The notes: a model not told the origin generated them from the letters alone. Counted from the stretch's first letter, positions 27,145 through 36,386 are shown. The stretch: 64,000 nt of DNA from Corynebacterium pygosceleis (GCF_016595275.2 NZ_JAENIQ020000003.1:248001-312000); one strand, 5' to 3'. Made by a program: numbers and translations.

Positions 27145-27204
27145 TCGAACATCCGTTCATCCGTGGTGGGTGGATTGTCCGGTGCCGGTGGTAGAAAAGA
27201 CAGC
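27145..27204 (+). promoter_or_regulatory. LexA-like box and leaderless promoter of the SNF2 operon
   Basis: TCGAACATCCGTTCAT (27145-27160) contains a perfect GAAC-N4-GTTC dyad and fits 11 of 14 defined positions of the corynebacterial SOS consensus. A TAGAAA -10 box (27192-27197) lies 7 bases before ATG 27205, which has no Shine-Dalgarno. The rest of the 419-base gap to putP shows nothing else that I can support. Confidence 0.5.
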
Positions 27205-30200
27205 ATGACACCGACGCCCACCCATCTCGTTCACGGATTGTGGTGTCGTGACTCGGGTCTCCATCTGTGGATCGAACAGGTCGAGGGACATCGGGTGGTC
27301 GGTCCGGACGCGGTTCCCTCCGGGACACTGCCCGCTGTTCTCGAGGTCGCTCTCACCGGCCGGTCGTTCCGGCACAGGGTGCCGGTCATCCTCCAGACCC
27401 CGAAACAACGGAGGGTGAGTCTCACTGTCCCGACGGCGGCGTTCACCCCGGAACAGGCTGTGGAACTGCTGGCGCAGTTGGGGCCGCTGGATCAGCCGGG
27501 CCCTGCGGTCGGGCGGAGGCAGCGCGCGGCGGTCGCCCCTGATCTGCTCTGGTTGATCCGGTTGTATCTGGGGCTCGAGCGCTTCGTCCGCGCCGGGCGG
27601 GTGTCTCTGCGGTGCCGGTGGGATGACGGTCAGTGGTGGCCCGAGTGGCAGCTGGTGATGGGGGCCGATGAGGCGATGTGGCTGACGGCGATGGCCGCAG
27701 CTGCGCCGAGGATTCTGACGGTCAACGCCTCGGCGGCGGTCGCCGAGGAGATCGCGGGGGTCCTTCCGCACTGGATAGCTCTCGCCTACCTCGACGGTGT
27801 CACCCCGGGGAGCCCCGACCGGGAACCGCACCCGTTCGTCCGTGCGCTGCTGGCGGGTGAGGCGTTCCACAGAGGTAACGCACGCCTGGTGGCCGGACTG
27901 ACGGAGTGGCGTGGTTCCCTGGACAGCGAACGGATCGAGTTGGTCTTCGTCGTGGAGGAACCCGTGACCACGGACCGGGATCACGGGAATGTTCCACGGT
28001 CGGGCCAGGGGGATGTGCGGGGCACCGGATTGTCGCGGGCACCGGCGGCCCGACGCACCGTCACCGCCCTCCGGGGGCTCGCGGACACCACGGACCGGAC
28101 ACCTGCCGGGGAGGAACCGGTCGGTGCCCCCTGGCGCATCCGGGTGTGCGTGCGCAAGGACGGCGGGACACCGGAACCGTTCCGGCGGGGGATCTGGCCC
28201 GTGGAGATCTGGCAGAAACTGAGCGACCGGTACCGGCGGGCCGTCCGGATCAGCGAACTGCTCGATGACTCCCGGTTCGGGACCGGTCTCCGGGGGGGCG
28301 CACCCGGCGAGGACGACGGGGACTGGGATGTGGCGCTGACGGGCGGCCAGATCCTCACCTTCATCGAGAAGGACGCGGAGGCGCTGCGGAAGGAGGGGTT
28401 CCTCGTCATGCTGCCCGCCTCGTGGTCCCGGCAGGAGGTCGGACTGAAGGTCTCCACCTCCTCACCCCAGGACCCGGGGGTGGTGGGCAGCACCCACCGA
28501 CGGTTCGGCCTCGACCAGATCGTCGGGTACGACTGGCGTCTCAGTCTGGGCGACACGGTCCTCGAGCCGGAGGAGATGGCCGAACTGGTCAACTCGCGTG
28601 ACGGCCTGATCAAGCTCCGCGGGAACTGGGTCGTCGCCGACGGCAAGAGTGTCGCCAGGGTGGCGAAGTACGTCAGTCAGCTGGTCCGGGCCGGCGAGGG
28701 ACACCTGCGCGAGGAGGTCGAGCGTCACCGCGAGGCGCTGGCCACCGCGAAGATGTCCGGAACCGGGAACATCCCGGAGCTCGAGAAGGCACTGGCGGAA
28801 GCCGAGCGGGCTCTCGCGGAGGAAAACGGCACCTCCGGTGTGCTCTCCGCGGCGGAACTCCGGAAGCTCGCCCTGGAGAACTCCGCGGAGGACGACACTC
28901 CCGTGGAGTTCACCGCGACCGGGTGGCACGCCCGGTTGATGGGGGACACCGTCGGCACCGGAGACCGTGACACGGAGCCCGCCGTGCCCGAGCAGCCCGC
29001 GCCCGTCCGTGTCCCGGTGCCGGACACCGTTCACGCGGAGCTCCGTCCCTACCAGCGGCGGGGCGTGGACTGGCTTCACTGGATGTCGCGGGCGGGGCTC
29101 GGGGCGGTGCTCGCCGATGACATGGGGCTGGGGAAGACCCTCCAGCTGCTGACCCTCACCGCCGTGGAGAAGACGGAGGCGGAGTCGGCGCAGGGGCGGG
29201 AGTGCGGCGGAGAGTTCGGCCCGACACTGATCGTCGCCCCGAACGCGGTCCTCGCCAACTGGGCCGCTGAGGCGCACCGTTTCGTGCCCTCCCTGAAGGT
29301 GATCGTCCACCACGGTGGGTCCCGGTTGAAGGGGGACGCCTTCATCGGTGCCGTGGCTGACGCAGACATCGTCGTCACCAGTTACGGAACGGTGAACCGT
29401 GACAGGGAACTTCTCGGCGGAGTCGAGTGGTGGCGGGTGGTTCTCGATGAGGCGCAGCACATCAAGAACTCGGCGACGGCCGTGTCGAGGGCGGTCCGTT
29501 CCCTCGCCTCCCGGCACCGCGTCGCCCTGACCGGGACCCCCGTGGAGAACAGGTTGTCCGAGCTGCGTTCGATCATGGACTACTGCAATCCCGGCGTACT
29601 CGGCAGCGCGAACTTCTTCCGCAACCACTACGCGAACGCCATCGAGAAATACGGTGACGAGGAGATGTCCGAACGCCTCCGGACCTTCACCGCCCCGTTC
29701 ATCCTCCGCAGGGTCAAGACGGACCCGGCCGTCATCGACGATCTCCCGGAGAAGAACGAGACCATCCTCCGGGTGCCCATGACCGCCGAGCAGGCGGCCC
29801 TGTACCAGAGCTACGTCAACAACGTGAAGGAGAAACTCGCCGGTGCGGAAGCCACCGCGCGCCGGGGTCTCGTTCTCGCGGCGATCACCAGGACCAAACA
29901 GATCTGCAACCACCCCGCGCACTATCTCGCGGACGGTTCACCGGTCTCGCTCCGGGGCGGGCACAGGTCCGGTAAGGTCGCCGCGCTGATGGATCTGCTC
30001 GACCGCACCACCGCCGCGGGGGAGCGCACCATCGTGTTCACCCAGTACCGGGCCTTCGGCACCATCCTCGCCCCCTATCTGTCCTCCCGGCTCGACCGGG
30101 AAATTCCGTTCCTGCACGGAGGACTGACCCGGGCCAGACGGGACCGCATGGTCACCGACTTCCAGTCCCCGGAAGGCCCCCCGGTGATGATCGTCTCGCT

Positions 30201-30564
30201 GAAGGCGGGGGGTACGGGACTCAATCTCACGGCGGCGAACGTCGTCGTCCACATGGACAGGTGGTGGAACCCTGCGGTGGAGAACCAGGCCACCGACCGT
30301 GCCTACCGGATCGGTCAGCTCAGGGACGTCCGCGTCTACATGATGGTCACGGAGGGAACGGTCGAGGAGTCGATCCAGGAGGTTCTCGAGGGTAAACGCC
30401 GACTGGCGGGCAGCGTCATCGGCGGCGGCGAGGGATGGATCACCGAGCTGTCCGACGAGGAACTCGCGGAGCTGTTCAGCTACCGGGGCCGGGTCGGGGC
30501 ACGGGGATCCCGGGCGGCCGACCCTCCCACGGGTCCTGTCACACTGAAGGAGGAGGACGAATGA
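27205..30564 (+). CDS. SNF2-family DNA-dependent ATPase/helicase
   Basis: 1119 residues, Snf2/RapA-like. The N-terminal half (about 1-560) is the bacterial SNF2-associated region, with the DGLIKLRGNWVVADGKSVA block ahead of the motor. The motor has motif I DDMGLGKTLQ (about 637), DEAQHIKN (about 747), LTGTPVENRLSELRSIMDYC, then the helicase C lobe VFTQYRAFGTIL, SLKAGGTGLNLTAANVVVHMD (about 1002) and DRAYRIGQ. Such motors translocate on double-stranded DNA and remodel bound proteins. ATG 27205 is chosen: frame above it is non-coding. Its last four bases (ATGA) overlap the SWIM gene start, the first of three tight junctions in a four-gene operon. Confidence 0.94.
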   Translation: MTPTPTHLVHGLWCRDSGLHLWIEQVEGHRVVGPDAVPSGTLPAVLEVALTGRSFRHRVPVILQTPKQRRVSLTVPTAAFTPEQAVELLAQLGPLDQPGPAVGRRQRAAVAPDLLWLIRLYLGLERFVRAGRVSLRCRWDDGQWWPEWQLVMGADEAMWLTAMAAAAPRILTVNASAAVAEEIAGVLPHWIALAYLDGVTPGSPDREPHPFVRALLAGEAFHRGNARLVAGLTEWRGSLDSERIELVFVVEEPVTTDRDHGNVPRSGQGDVRGTGLSRAPAARRTVTALRGLADTTDRTPAGEEPVGAPWRIRVCVRKDGGTPEPFRRGIWPVEIWQKLSDRYRRAVRISELLDDSRFGTGLRGGAPGEDDGDWDVALTGGQILTFIEKDAEALRKEGFLVMLPASWSRQEVGLKVSTSSPQDPGVVGSTHRRFGLDQIVGYDWRLSLGDTVLEPEEMAELVNSRDGLIKLRGNWVVADGKSVARVAKYVSQLVRAGEGHLREEVERHREALATAKMSGTGNIPELEKALAEAERALAEENGTSGVLSAAELRKLALENSAEDDTPVEFTATGWHARLMGDTVGTGDRDTEPAVPEQPAPVRVPVPDTVHAELRPYQRRGVDWLHWMSRAGLGAVLADDMGLGKTLQLLTLTAVEKTEAESAQGRECGGEFGPTLIVAPNAVLANWAAEAHRFVPSLKVIVHHGGSRLKGDAFIGAVADADIVVTSYGTVNRDRELLGGVEWWRVVLDEAQHIKNSATAVSRAVRSLASRHRVALTGTPVENRLSELRSIMDYCNPGVLGSANFFRNHYANAIEKYGDEEMSERLRTFTAPFILRRVKTDPAVIDDLPEKNETILRVPMTAEQAALYQSYVNNVKEKLAGAEATARRGLVLAAITRTKQICNHPAHYLADGSPVSLRGGHRSGKVAALMDLLDRTTAAGERTIVFTQYRAFGTILAPYLSSRLDREIPFLHGGLTRARRDRMVTDFQSPEGPPVMIVSLKAGGTGLNLTAANVVVHMDRWWNPAVENQATDRAYRIGQLRDVRVYMMVTEGTVEESIQEVLEGKRRLAGSVIGGGEGWITELSDEELAELFSYRGRVGARGSRAADPPTGPVTLKEEDE

Positions 30565-31403
30565 GCGGCACCGGCAGAACCCGCAGGGGACACGTGGTCG
30601 GGGCGGACAACGTCATCTACGCCAACTTCGGGCGAACGACCAGGGTCACCGAGACCCCTCGTCGCGGGAGGACCCGGAAAGCGGCCGCCCCCGTCAGCCC
30701 CGTCATGCGCAGGCTCGGTGAGGGGGTCGCGGAGCTTGCCGAGGAGGGACGTCGGAAACGGGGTCGCGCCTACGCCGACAACGGGAACGTCCTGTCGGTC
30801 GTGGTCGACAGGGACCGCATCACCGGAACGGTCGCGGGGAGTCAGAATGAACCCTTCACCGTCACCGTGGGGCTCGCCTACCGTGCCGCCGAGGACCTGC
30901 AGGAGGCGATAAAGGTACTGGCCGGTGATCCGCGCGGCATCGACGCCGTCCGGCGGGGCAGCATCCCCGATGACGTCCTCGACGTCCTGCTCTGCGCCGA
31001 CGCGGACGAACTCAGGTTCCACTGCACCTGCCCGGACCCGGCACCCGTGTGCAAACACTCCGTGGCTGTCGCGCACACCGCATCGCGGAAACTGGAGGCC
31101 GGGCCGCACCTCCTCTACGCGCTGCGCGGCGTCGACCCCGTCTCCGTGCAGCGCAGCATGAGCGGTGCGGTGACCGAGCGGAACGAATCAACCACGGTGA
31201 GTTCAGAGGAGTTCTGGGACGGTGGCGAGCTACCGCCGCTACCGGAGCCGGCCGTGGCCCCGCTCATCGACGACACGGACCCCGACAAACTCGCAGACGC
31301 ACTGTTCACCGTCTCCTACACGCGGATCGAGTCGCGCTCGGCCGCAGCCGACATCACCGAGCTCTACAGACACCTGACCCGCGGAAACCGGAGCAGCACA
31401 TGA
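30561..31403 (+). CDS. SWIM zinc-finger protein, SNF2 partner
   Basis: 280 residues with a SWIM zinc motif CTCPDPAPVCKH (residues about 154-166; C-x-C ... C-x-H). The N-terminal region is basic (RRGHVVGADNVIYANFGRTT, RRGRTRKA), the middle is a small alpha/beta domain (YADNGNVLSVVVDRDRITGTV). SWIM domains bind DNA or proteins and in bacteria are usually encoded next to SNF2 helicases, as here. ATG 30561 overlaps the SNF2 stop by ATGA and has AAGGAGGAGG just upstream; its own stop overlaps the next gene by ATGA at 31400. This points to translational coupling and fixed subunit ratios. The protein probably targets or loads the SNF2 motor (inference). Confidence 0.9.
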   Translation: MSGTGRTRRGHVVGADNVIYANFGRTTRVTETPRRGRTRKAAAPVSPVMRRLGEGVAELAEEGRRKRGRAYADNGNVLSVVVDRDRITGTVAGSQNEPFTVTVGLAYRAAEDLQEAIKVLAGDPRGIDAVRRGSIPDDVLDVLLCADADELRFHCTCPDPAPVCKHSVAVAHTASRKLEAGPHLLYALRGVDPVSVQRSMSGAVTERNESTTVSSEEFWDGGELPPLPEPAVAPLIDDTDPDKLADALFTVSYTRIESRSAAADITELYRHLTRGNRSST

Positions 31404-32575
31404 CCACGATCACCTTCCTCCACACCTCCGACTGGCAGCTCGGGATGGAACGCTGGTTCCTCCCGCCCGAGGCACAGGCGCGCTTCGACCAGGCGCGCAT
31501 CGACGCCATCCGGACCCTCGACGCCGCAGCGGTCGACCACGGGTGCTCGTTCATCCTCGTCGCCGGAGACGTCTTCGAACACAACAGTCTCGCCGAACAC
31601 ACCACCGGGCGTGCTCTCGAGGCGCTGGCGTCACTGCGGACACCCGTCTGGCTCCTGCCCGGCAACCACGACCCCCTCACCGCGGCGAACCCCTTCTACG
31701 GTGCGTGCACCATCCCCGGGGTCGGTGTCCTGGCCGACGACAGACCGGTGGAGATCGCCCCCGGCGTCGAACTCGTCGGCGCGCCGCTCACCGCCAGGTA
31801 CGCGAGTGAGGACCTCGCGGCCCGCGCGCTGTCCGCACTGGATCCCACACCGGGAATCCGGATACTCGCCGCCCACGGTCAGGTTCTGCACCGGGGAGGG
31901 GAACCTGCCCCGGGGCTGATGGACCTGGGCACACTGGAGGACGCCCTGGCGCGCCGGGTCATCGACTACGTGGCGCTCGGGGACACGCACTCGGCGCAGT
32001 CGGTCGGGGAGACCGGGCGGATCCGGTTCTCCGGGGCGCCGGAGACCACGGACTACCACGATCTGGATTCCGCCGGCGGCGGGGAGGACAATTCGGGTAC
32101 CGCGCTGGTGGTCACGGTGAGTGTCGATGACGACGCCCCCGATTCGCCGGCGGAGGTCACCGTGGAGCAGATCGACGTCGGGACGTGGACCTTCGAGGCC
32201 GTCGGGGCGGAGATCAACTCCGCCGATGATGTCGCGGCGTTCATCGCCCGACTCGAGGCGTACCCCGAGAAGGCCCGTACCGTCATCAAGTACGCGCTGC
32301 GTGGTTCGGTGGACCTGTCCACGTGGCAGCGACTCGAAAGTGAGCTCGCCAGGCTCCAACCCCGGTTCGCGTCGCTGCGGGAGCGGCCCCGACTGATGGA
32401 CCTCACCGTGTCACCCGGGGACGATGAACTGCGGGAGCTCCGCCTGTCCGGGTATGCGGCGGGAGCATGGGACGAACTTCTCGCCGCCGCGCTCGGCACG
32501 GACACGACCTCCGCTGATCCCGTCGCCAGGGACGCCCTCCGGCTGCTCCACCGATTCGCCGACAAGGACCACTGA
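31400..32575 (+). CDS. Mre11/SbcD-like metallophosphoesterase (DNA repair nuclease subunit)
   Basis: 391 residues, calcineurin-like phosphoesterase. Motifs in order: HTSDWQLG (8-15), VAGDVFEHN (about 54), LLPGNHDPL (about 90), AAHGQV (about 156) and GDTHSA (about 195). It closely resembles SbcD/Mre11, but the first metal motif reads DWQ rather than DWH, so one usual metal-binding His is Gln, as I recall also for mycobacterial Rv1277-type proteins. The C-terminal 130 residues form the cap and partner-binding region. It precedes its ATPase partner by a single base and follows the SWIM gene with an ATGA overlap. Expected activity is Mn2+-dependent endo/exonuclease on DNA ends; inferred from family. 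Confidence 0.9.
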   Translation: MTTITFLHTSDWQLGMERWFLPPEAQARFDQARIDAIRTLDAAAVDHGCSFILVAGDVFEHNSLAEHTTGRALEALASLRTPVWLLPGNHDPLTAANPFYGACTIPGVGVLADDRPVEIAPGVELVGAPLTARYASEDLAARALSALDPTPGIRILAAHGQVLHRGGEPAPGLMDLGTLEDALARRVIDYVALGDTHSAQSVGETGRIRFSGAPETTDYHDLDSAGGGEDNSGTALVVTVSVDDDAPDSPAEVTVEQIDVGTWTFEAVGAEINSADDVAAFIARLEAYPEKARTVIKYALRGSVDLSTWQRLESELARLQPRFASLRERPRLMDLTVSPGDDELRELRLSGYAAGAWDELLAAALGTDTTSADPVARDALRLLHRFADKDH

Positions 32576-32576
32576 C

Positions 32577-35240
32577 ATGCGCATCCACTCGATCATCATC
32601 GACAACGTCCGTGGAATCGACCATCTCGAGCTCACGGACCTGCCGGACACCGGACTCATCGTCATCAGCGGTGACAATGAACAGGGAAAGTCGACGGTTC
32701 TCGAATCCGTGCGGACGGTTCTCACCGTCCCCCACTCGAGCGGACGGCGTGAGGTCCGTGCACTCCAGCCCGTCGGGCAGGACGTCGCCCCCAGAATCGA
32801 ACTCGCCGCCACGGTCGGTCCCTGCTCGTTCACGGTCACGAAAACGTACCTCCGCCAGAAGTCGGCGGTCCTCACCGTGCGGTGCCCCCGTCCGGAGAAC
32901 CTCACCGGACGGGAGGCCGAGGACCGGCTCACGGCGATCCTCGACGAGTACCTCGACACCGCGCTCATGGACGTGCTCTTCGTCCGGCAGGGGGAACTGG
33001 ATGCGGCGGTGTCGGCGGCGGGTGTCCCGTCCCTCGCCAGGGCACTGGGCGACTCCGGGGCCCCGGACACCGGAGAGGATCCACAGGTGGGGGAGGAGGA
33101 ACAGCTCCTGCGTCGGGTTGAACAGGAGTACGAGCGGTACTACACCGCCGCCCGTGGGACGGAGACCGGCGAACTCAGAGCGGCACGGGAGGTCGCGGCC
33201 AGTGCCTCGACGGAACTCGACGAGGCCACCGCAGAGGTCGAGAGACTCGCCGGATACGTCGAGGAGGTGCGTCGCCGCTCCGCGGAGGAGGCCGCGGCAC
33301 GGGCACGTCGACCCGACGCCGTCAGGGAACGTGCCGAACTGCGGGAGACCGCGAAGCGGGCGGAACGCGCCGAATCCCGGGTCACCGCGGCGGAGAACAC
33401 GCTCACCGCCGCCACCGCCACCCTCGAGGCGTCACTGGGCAGGATGCGCAGGCGGAAGGAACTCGTGGCCCAGGTCGCCGCCATGGAGGAGGAGGTCGGC
33501 GATCTCACCCGCGCGCGTGTCGACCTCGCCGATGCCGCGACACGTGAACAGAGCAGGATCGACGAGCTCCAGGTCGACCTCGCCGCAGCGGAGGACGATC
33601 TGTCCCGGGCCACGGAACTGGTGGAATCGAGGGAACGTCGTCACCGGGAGACGGTCGCCTCGGCACGCCGGAGAGAACTGGCCGGGATACTCGGCGAACT
33701 CGACGACCTCGACGGCCGCACGGCGACGCTCCGCGAGTACCTCGCCGGGAACACGGTCACCGAACCGGAAGTCACGGACGCGGAGAACGCCGAACTCGAA
33801 CTGAAGCTCGCCCTCGGCAGGAGGGACGCCGCCTCCGCCACGGTTGCACTCACCGCCGTCGAAGCGACCCCGGTCACCGTCGACGGAGAAACCGTCACCG
33901 TCGACGGTGAGGAGCGGTCCTACGACGTCACCGAACCGGTGACACTGACCACGGGCGGAGTCACCGCCGTCATCACCCCGGGGGCCGGAATAGAGGGAGC
34001 GAACGCCGACGTCAACTCCGCGCGGCAGGCACTCGACGCCCTGCTCCGGGCGATGGACTGTCCCGATGTGGACACCGCCAGAAAACGCCTGGAGGAACAC
34101 CGGACGCGCCAACGGGAACTCGACACTCTCCGCCGGGAACGCCAGGCCACCCTCGCGGGCCGGGACGAACAGGCCCTGAGACACGAGATGACCGCTCTCG
34201 GTGCACCGGCGGAACCCGACACGGAACCGGAGCCCGACACGGACGCCTCGGGGGCGGACATCGAGGCGGCGAAAACCGCCAGGGATGAGGCGGGCAACCG
34301 GGTCGACGTCCTCAGGGCCCGGTTGTCCGCGCAGTCGGAACGACGTGCCCGAGGCGCGCTGGCCGTCCACGACGCGAAGATGGAGTCGGCCCGTGCGGCG
34401 CTCCGCCGGGCGGAAGACGCGCTCGGTGGCGCTGACCCGGAGGATCATGCCGGGACGGCGGACGACGCGGACCTGGATGCGCTCATCGCCGCGCAGACGG
34501 AGGCCAGGGAATCGGCGGCGGCGGAACTCGCCACGGCAGTCGGGGAACTCGAGAAGACCAACCCGGAACTGACCGGGAAACTGCTGCGGGGCGCGGAAAC
34601 CCAGGTCTCGTCCATCGACGAGACCATCCGCCTGGCGGAACGGGCGGTCGCGGAGAACCGGGGCCGGATCGAACAGGCCACCGGCGCGGAGGAACGGCTG
34701 GAGAAGGCGACCTCCGCCGAGCGGAGAGCCCGGGAGAACCTCGCTTCGACCCTCCGGCGGGCCGAAGCCGTCCGGAGACTACGGGAGGTGCTGCACCGGC
34801 ACCGGGATGATGCGCGGCGCCGCTACGCGGAGCCTTTCTCCCGACGTCTGACGACGATGGCGGCGGCCGTGTTCGGCCCGGACGTCCGGTTCGGGCTGAC
34901 GGAGGAACTCGCCGTCGCGGACCGTACCCTCGGCCGGGCCACCGTCGACGTCGATTCACTCTCGGGAGGAGCCCGCGAGCAGATCGGCGTCCTCGTGCGA
35001 CTGTCTATCGCGGAACTCGTCGGACAGGACGGCGGAGTTCCGGTGTTCATCGACGATGCGCTGGGGAGCACCGACAGTGAACGTCTCCGCCGTATGGCCA
35101 CCGTTCTCGCCGATGCCGGTGAGAACGGTCAGGTGTTCGTTCTCACCTGCGTACCCTCCCGTTATGATCGCGTCCCCGGACGCACCCACCTCACCATGTC
35201 GGAACTCCGGAACCGACGTGACACGTCACCGAACCCCTAA
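32577..35240 (+). CDS. Rad50/SbcC-like SMC-family ATPase
   Basis: 887 residues. N-terminal ATPase half with Walker A GDNEQGKST (about 32-40) and the RQGELDAAVS segment (Q-loop region), two long coiled-coil arms (about 180-400 and 490-780, rich in Ala, Glu and Arg heptads), then the signature LSGGARE (about 795) and Walker B VFIDDALGSTD (about 822). Between the arms there is no CxxC zinc hook; instead about 60 residues of beta-type sequence (VTVDGETVTVDGEERSYDV, TLTTGGVTAVITP) occur at about 430-490, with a lone Cys in MDCPDVD. Forms a complex with the preceding nuclease. The reading frame above ATG 32577 is not coding. The stop codon lies inside a 16-bp palindrome. Confidence 0.9.
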   Translation: MRIHSIIIDNVRGIDHLELTDLPDTGLIVISGDNEQGKSTVLESVRTVLTVPHSSGRREVRALQPVGQDVAPRIELAATVGPCSFTVTKTYLRQKSAVLTVRCPRPENLTGREAEDRLTAILDEYLDTALMDVLFVRQGELDAAVSAAGVPSLARALGDSGAPDTGEDPQVGEEEQLLRRVEQEYERYYTAARGTETGELRAAREVAASASTELDEATAEVERLAGYVEEVRRRSAEEAAARARRPDAVRERAELRETAKRAERAESRVTAAENTLTAATATLEASLGRMRRRKELVAQVAAMEEEVGDLTRARVDLADAATREQSRIDELQVDLAAAEDDLSRATELVESRERRHRETVASARRRELAGILGELDDLDGRTATLREYLAGNTVTEPEVTDAENAELELKLALGRRDAASATVALTAVEATPVTVDGETVTVDGEERSYDVTEPVTLTTGGVTAVITPGAGIEGANADVNSARQALDALLRAMDCPDVDTARKRLEEHRTRQRELDTLRRERQATLAGRDEQALRHEMTALGAPAEPDTEPEPDTDASGADIEAAKTARDEAGNRVDVLRARLSAQSERRARGALAVHDAKMESARAALRRAEDALGGADPEDHAGTADDADLDALIAAQTEARESAAAELATAVGELEKTNPELTGKLLRGAETQVSSIDETIRLAERAVAENRGRIEQATGAEERLEKATSAERRARENLASTLRRAEAVRRLREVLHRHRDDARRRYAEPFSRRLTTMAAAVFGPDVRFGLTEELAVADRTLGRATVDVDSLSGGAREQIGVLVRLSIAELVGQDGGVPVFIDDALGSTDSERLRRMATVLADAGENGQVFVLTCVPSRYDRVPGRTHLTMSELRNRRDTSPNP

Positions 35241-35249
35241 TATTAGGGG
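35234..35249. promoter_or_regulatory. perfect 16-bp palindrome, possible operator
   Basis: CCCCTAATATTAGGGG overlaps the stop codon of the Rad50-like gene and lies about 185 bases before the MarR-family gene. Its size and symmetry suit a dimeric regulator such as MarR. As RNA it would form a short 8-bp helix with no loop, so a DNA role is more likely than a terminator. Confidence 0.45.
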
Positions 35250-35419
35250 GTGTCGACCTGTAGCTCCATTTGTCAGACAGGGGTGGGGTGAGGGGTGCGG
35301 GAAATGGTATTACCCTTGGGTTTTACCGTGTCGGAACAGTGCATATCCTCCACGGTCGGAAACACCGACTTCCTCCGGGTCCCGGGATTGCGGAATTTCG
35401 GTACGGGGCGAACGCCCGA

Positions 35420-35432
35420 TAAAGTTGATGTC
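35420..35432 (+). promoter_or_regulatory. -10 box for leaderless marR-type mRNA
   Basis: TAAAGT at 35420-35425 is 7 bases before ATG 35433, with no Shine-Dalgarno between. Confidence 0.4.
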
Positions 35433-36026
35433 ATGAATACGGATCCGTCGTCGGCACCACGTTGGCTGTCCCCGGAGGAGCAGAACCTCTGGCGTCTGCT
35501 CCTCGCCACGGTGCGCAAAGCGAACCGGTGCATCGAAGAAACACTGTTCACCGGAAATGGGCTGTCCACCTCGGAGTTCGCCGTCCTCGTGAGTCTCTCC
35601 GAGAACCCGGAACGGCAGATGCGGCTCAGGGACCTCTGCATCGACCTGGACTGGGACAGGTCACGGGCGTCACACCAGATCACACGTATGGAACGCCGTG
35701 GGCTCGTCCGCAAGACCAGGTGCGCGGGGGATGCGCGAGGAGTGGTTGTGCAGATCACCCCCGAAGGGGCGGAAAGTCTCGATGCCGCCGTTCCCCGGCA
35801 TGTCGAATCGGTGCAGCGCCTCATCTTCGATGTCATTGACCCCGACGACATCCCCGCCCTGAACCGCTTTCTCCGGGCTGTCCTTGCCGTCGACAATGTT
35901 CCGGGGGCGAACGGATTCGACCCCGGGGAACACGCCTTCCCTGACGCGGGGAACGGTGTTCCCGAACGCCCCGTCACGGACTCCGCCGGGTCGGGGAAAT
36001 CAGGGGAAGATCGGGGAAACCCCTGA
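35433..36026 (+). CDS. MarR-family transcriptional regulator
   Basis: 197 residues. The winged-helix DNA-binding core lies at about 35-125: SEFAVLVSLSENPERQMRLRDLCIDLDWDRSR then SHQITRMERRGLVRKTRCAGDARGVVVQITPEG, the recognition helix and wing of MarR proteins. An extended Gly/Pro-rich C-terminus of about 45 residues is unusual and probably disordered. Likely cytoplasmic dimer. The start at ATG 35433 (MNTDPSSAPRWLSPEEQ) fits both homology and the leaderless promoter. Target unknown; the palindrome at 35234-35249 is one candidate, and no transporter or enzyme gene is directly divergent from it. Confidence 0.9.
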   Translation: MNTDPSSAPRWLSPEEQNLWRLLLATVRKANRCIEETLFTGNGLSTSEFAVLVSLSENPERQMRLRDLCIDLDWDRSRASHQITRMERRGLVRKTRCAGDARGVVVQITPEGAESLDAAVPRHVESVQRLIFDVIDPDDIPALNRFLRAVLAVDNVPGANGFDPGEHAFPDAGNGVPERPVTDSAGSGKSGEDRGNP

Positions 36027-36117
36027 TGCGACCCCACGGGGTGTCCCGGGATAATCGGATCTGTAGGGGAGATGACAGACCGGCCCGTCCCCGGCACAGT
36101 TCGAGAAAGGCGTGATC

Positions 36118-36366
36118 ATGGAATACGGAAACCCCGGAAACGAGCGGCGCAATGAGCCTGCAGGCCCTCTTCTGCAGCGGAAACTGCGGCGCAGCGGAAC
36201 CGACAAACTGATCGCCGGCGTCATCGGCGGAATCGGGGAAACCTACGGGATCAACAGCACCCTGCTGCGCATCCTCTTCGTCGCGTCGTTCCTGCTCCCC
36301 GGCCCCCAGATGCTGTTCTACTTCGTCATGTGGTTCATCATGCCCCGCCCCGGAACCGCATCCTGA
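36118..36366 (+). CDS. PspC-domain small membrane protein
   Basis: 82 residues. The PspC signature is clear: LRRSGTDKLIAGVIGGIGETYGINSTLLRILFV then a hydrophobic helix LLPGPQMLFYFVMWFIMPRP. PspC proteins sit in the cytoplasmic membrane and take part in envelope-stress responses. ATG 36118 is preceded by AAAGG at 7 bases; a GTG at 36112 is in the same frame. It stands 92 bases after the MarR-type gene on the same strand and is closed by a strong terminator. Confidence 0.9.
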   Translation: MEYGNPGNERRNEPAGPLLQRKLRRSGTDKLIAGVIGGIGETYGINSTLLRILFVASFLLPGPQMLFYFVMWFIMPRPGTAS

Positions 36367-36386
36367 TTTCCTGTGCGACGACGAGA

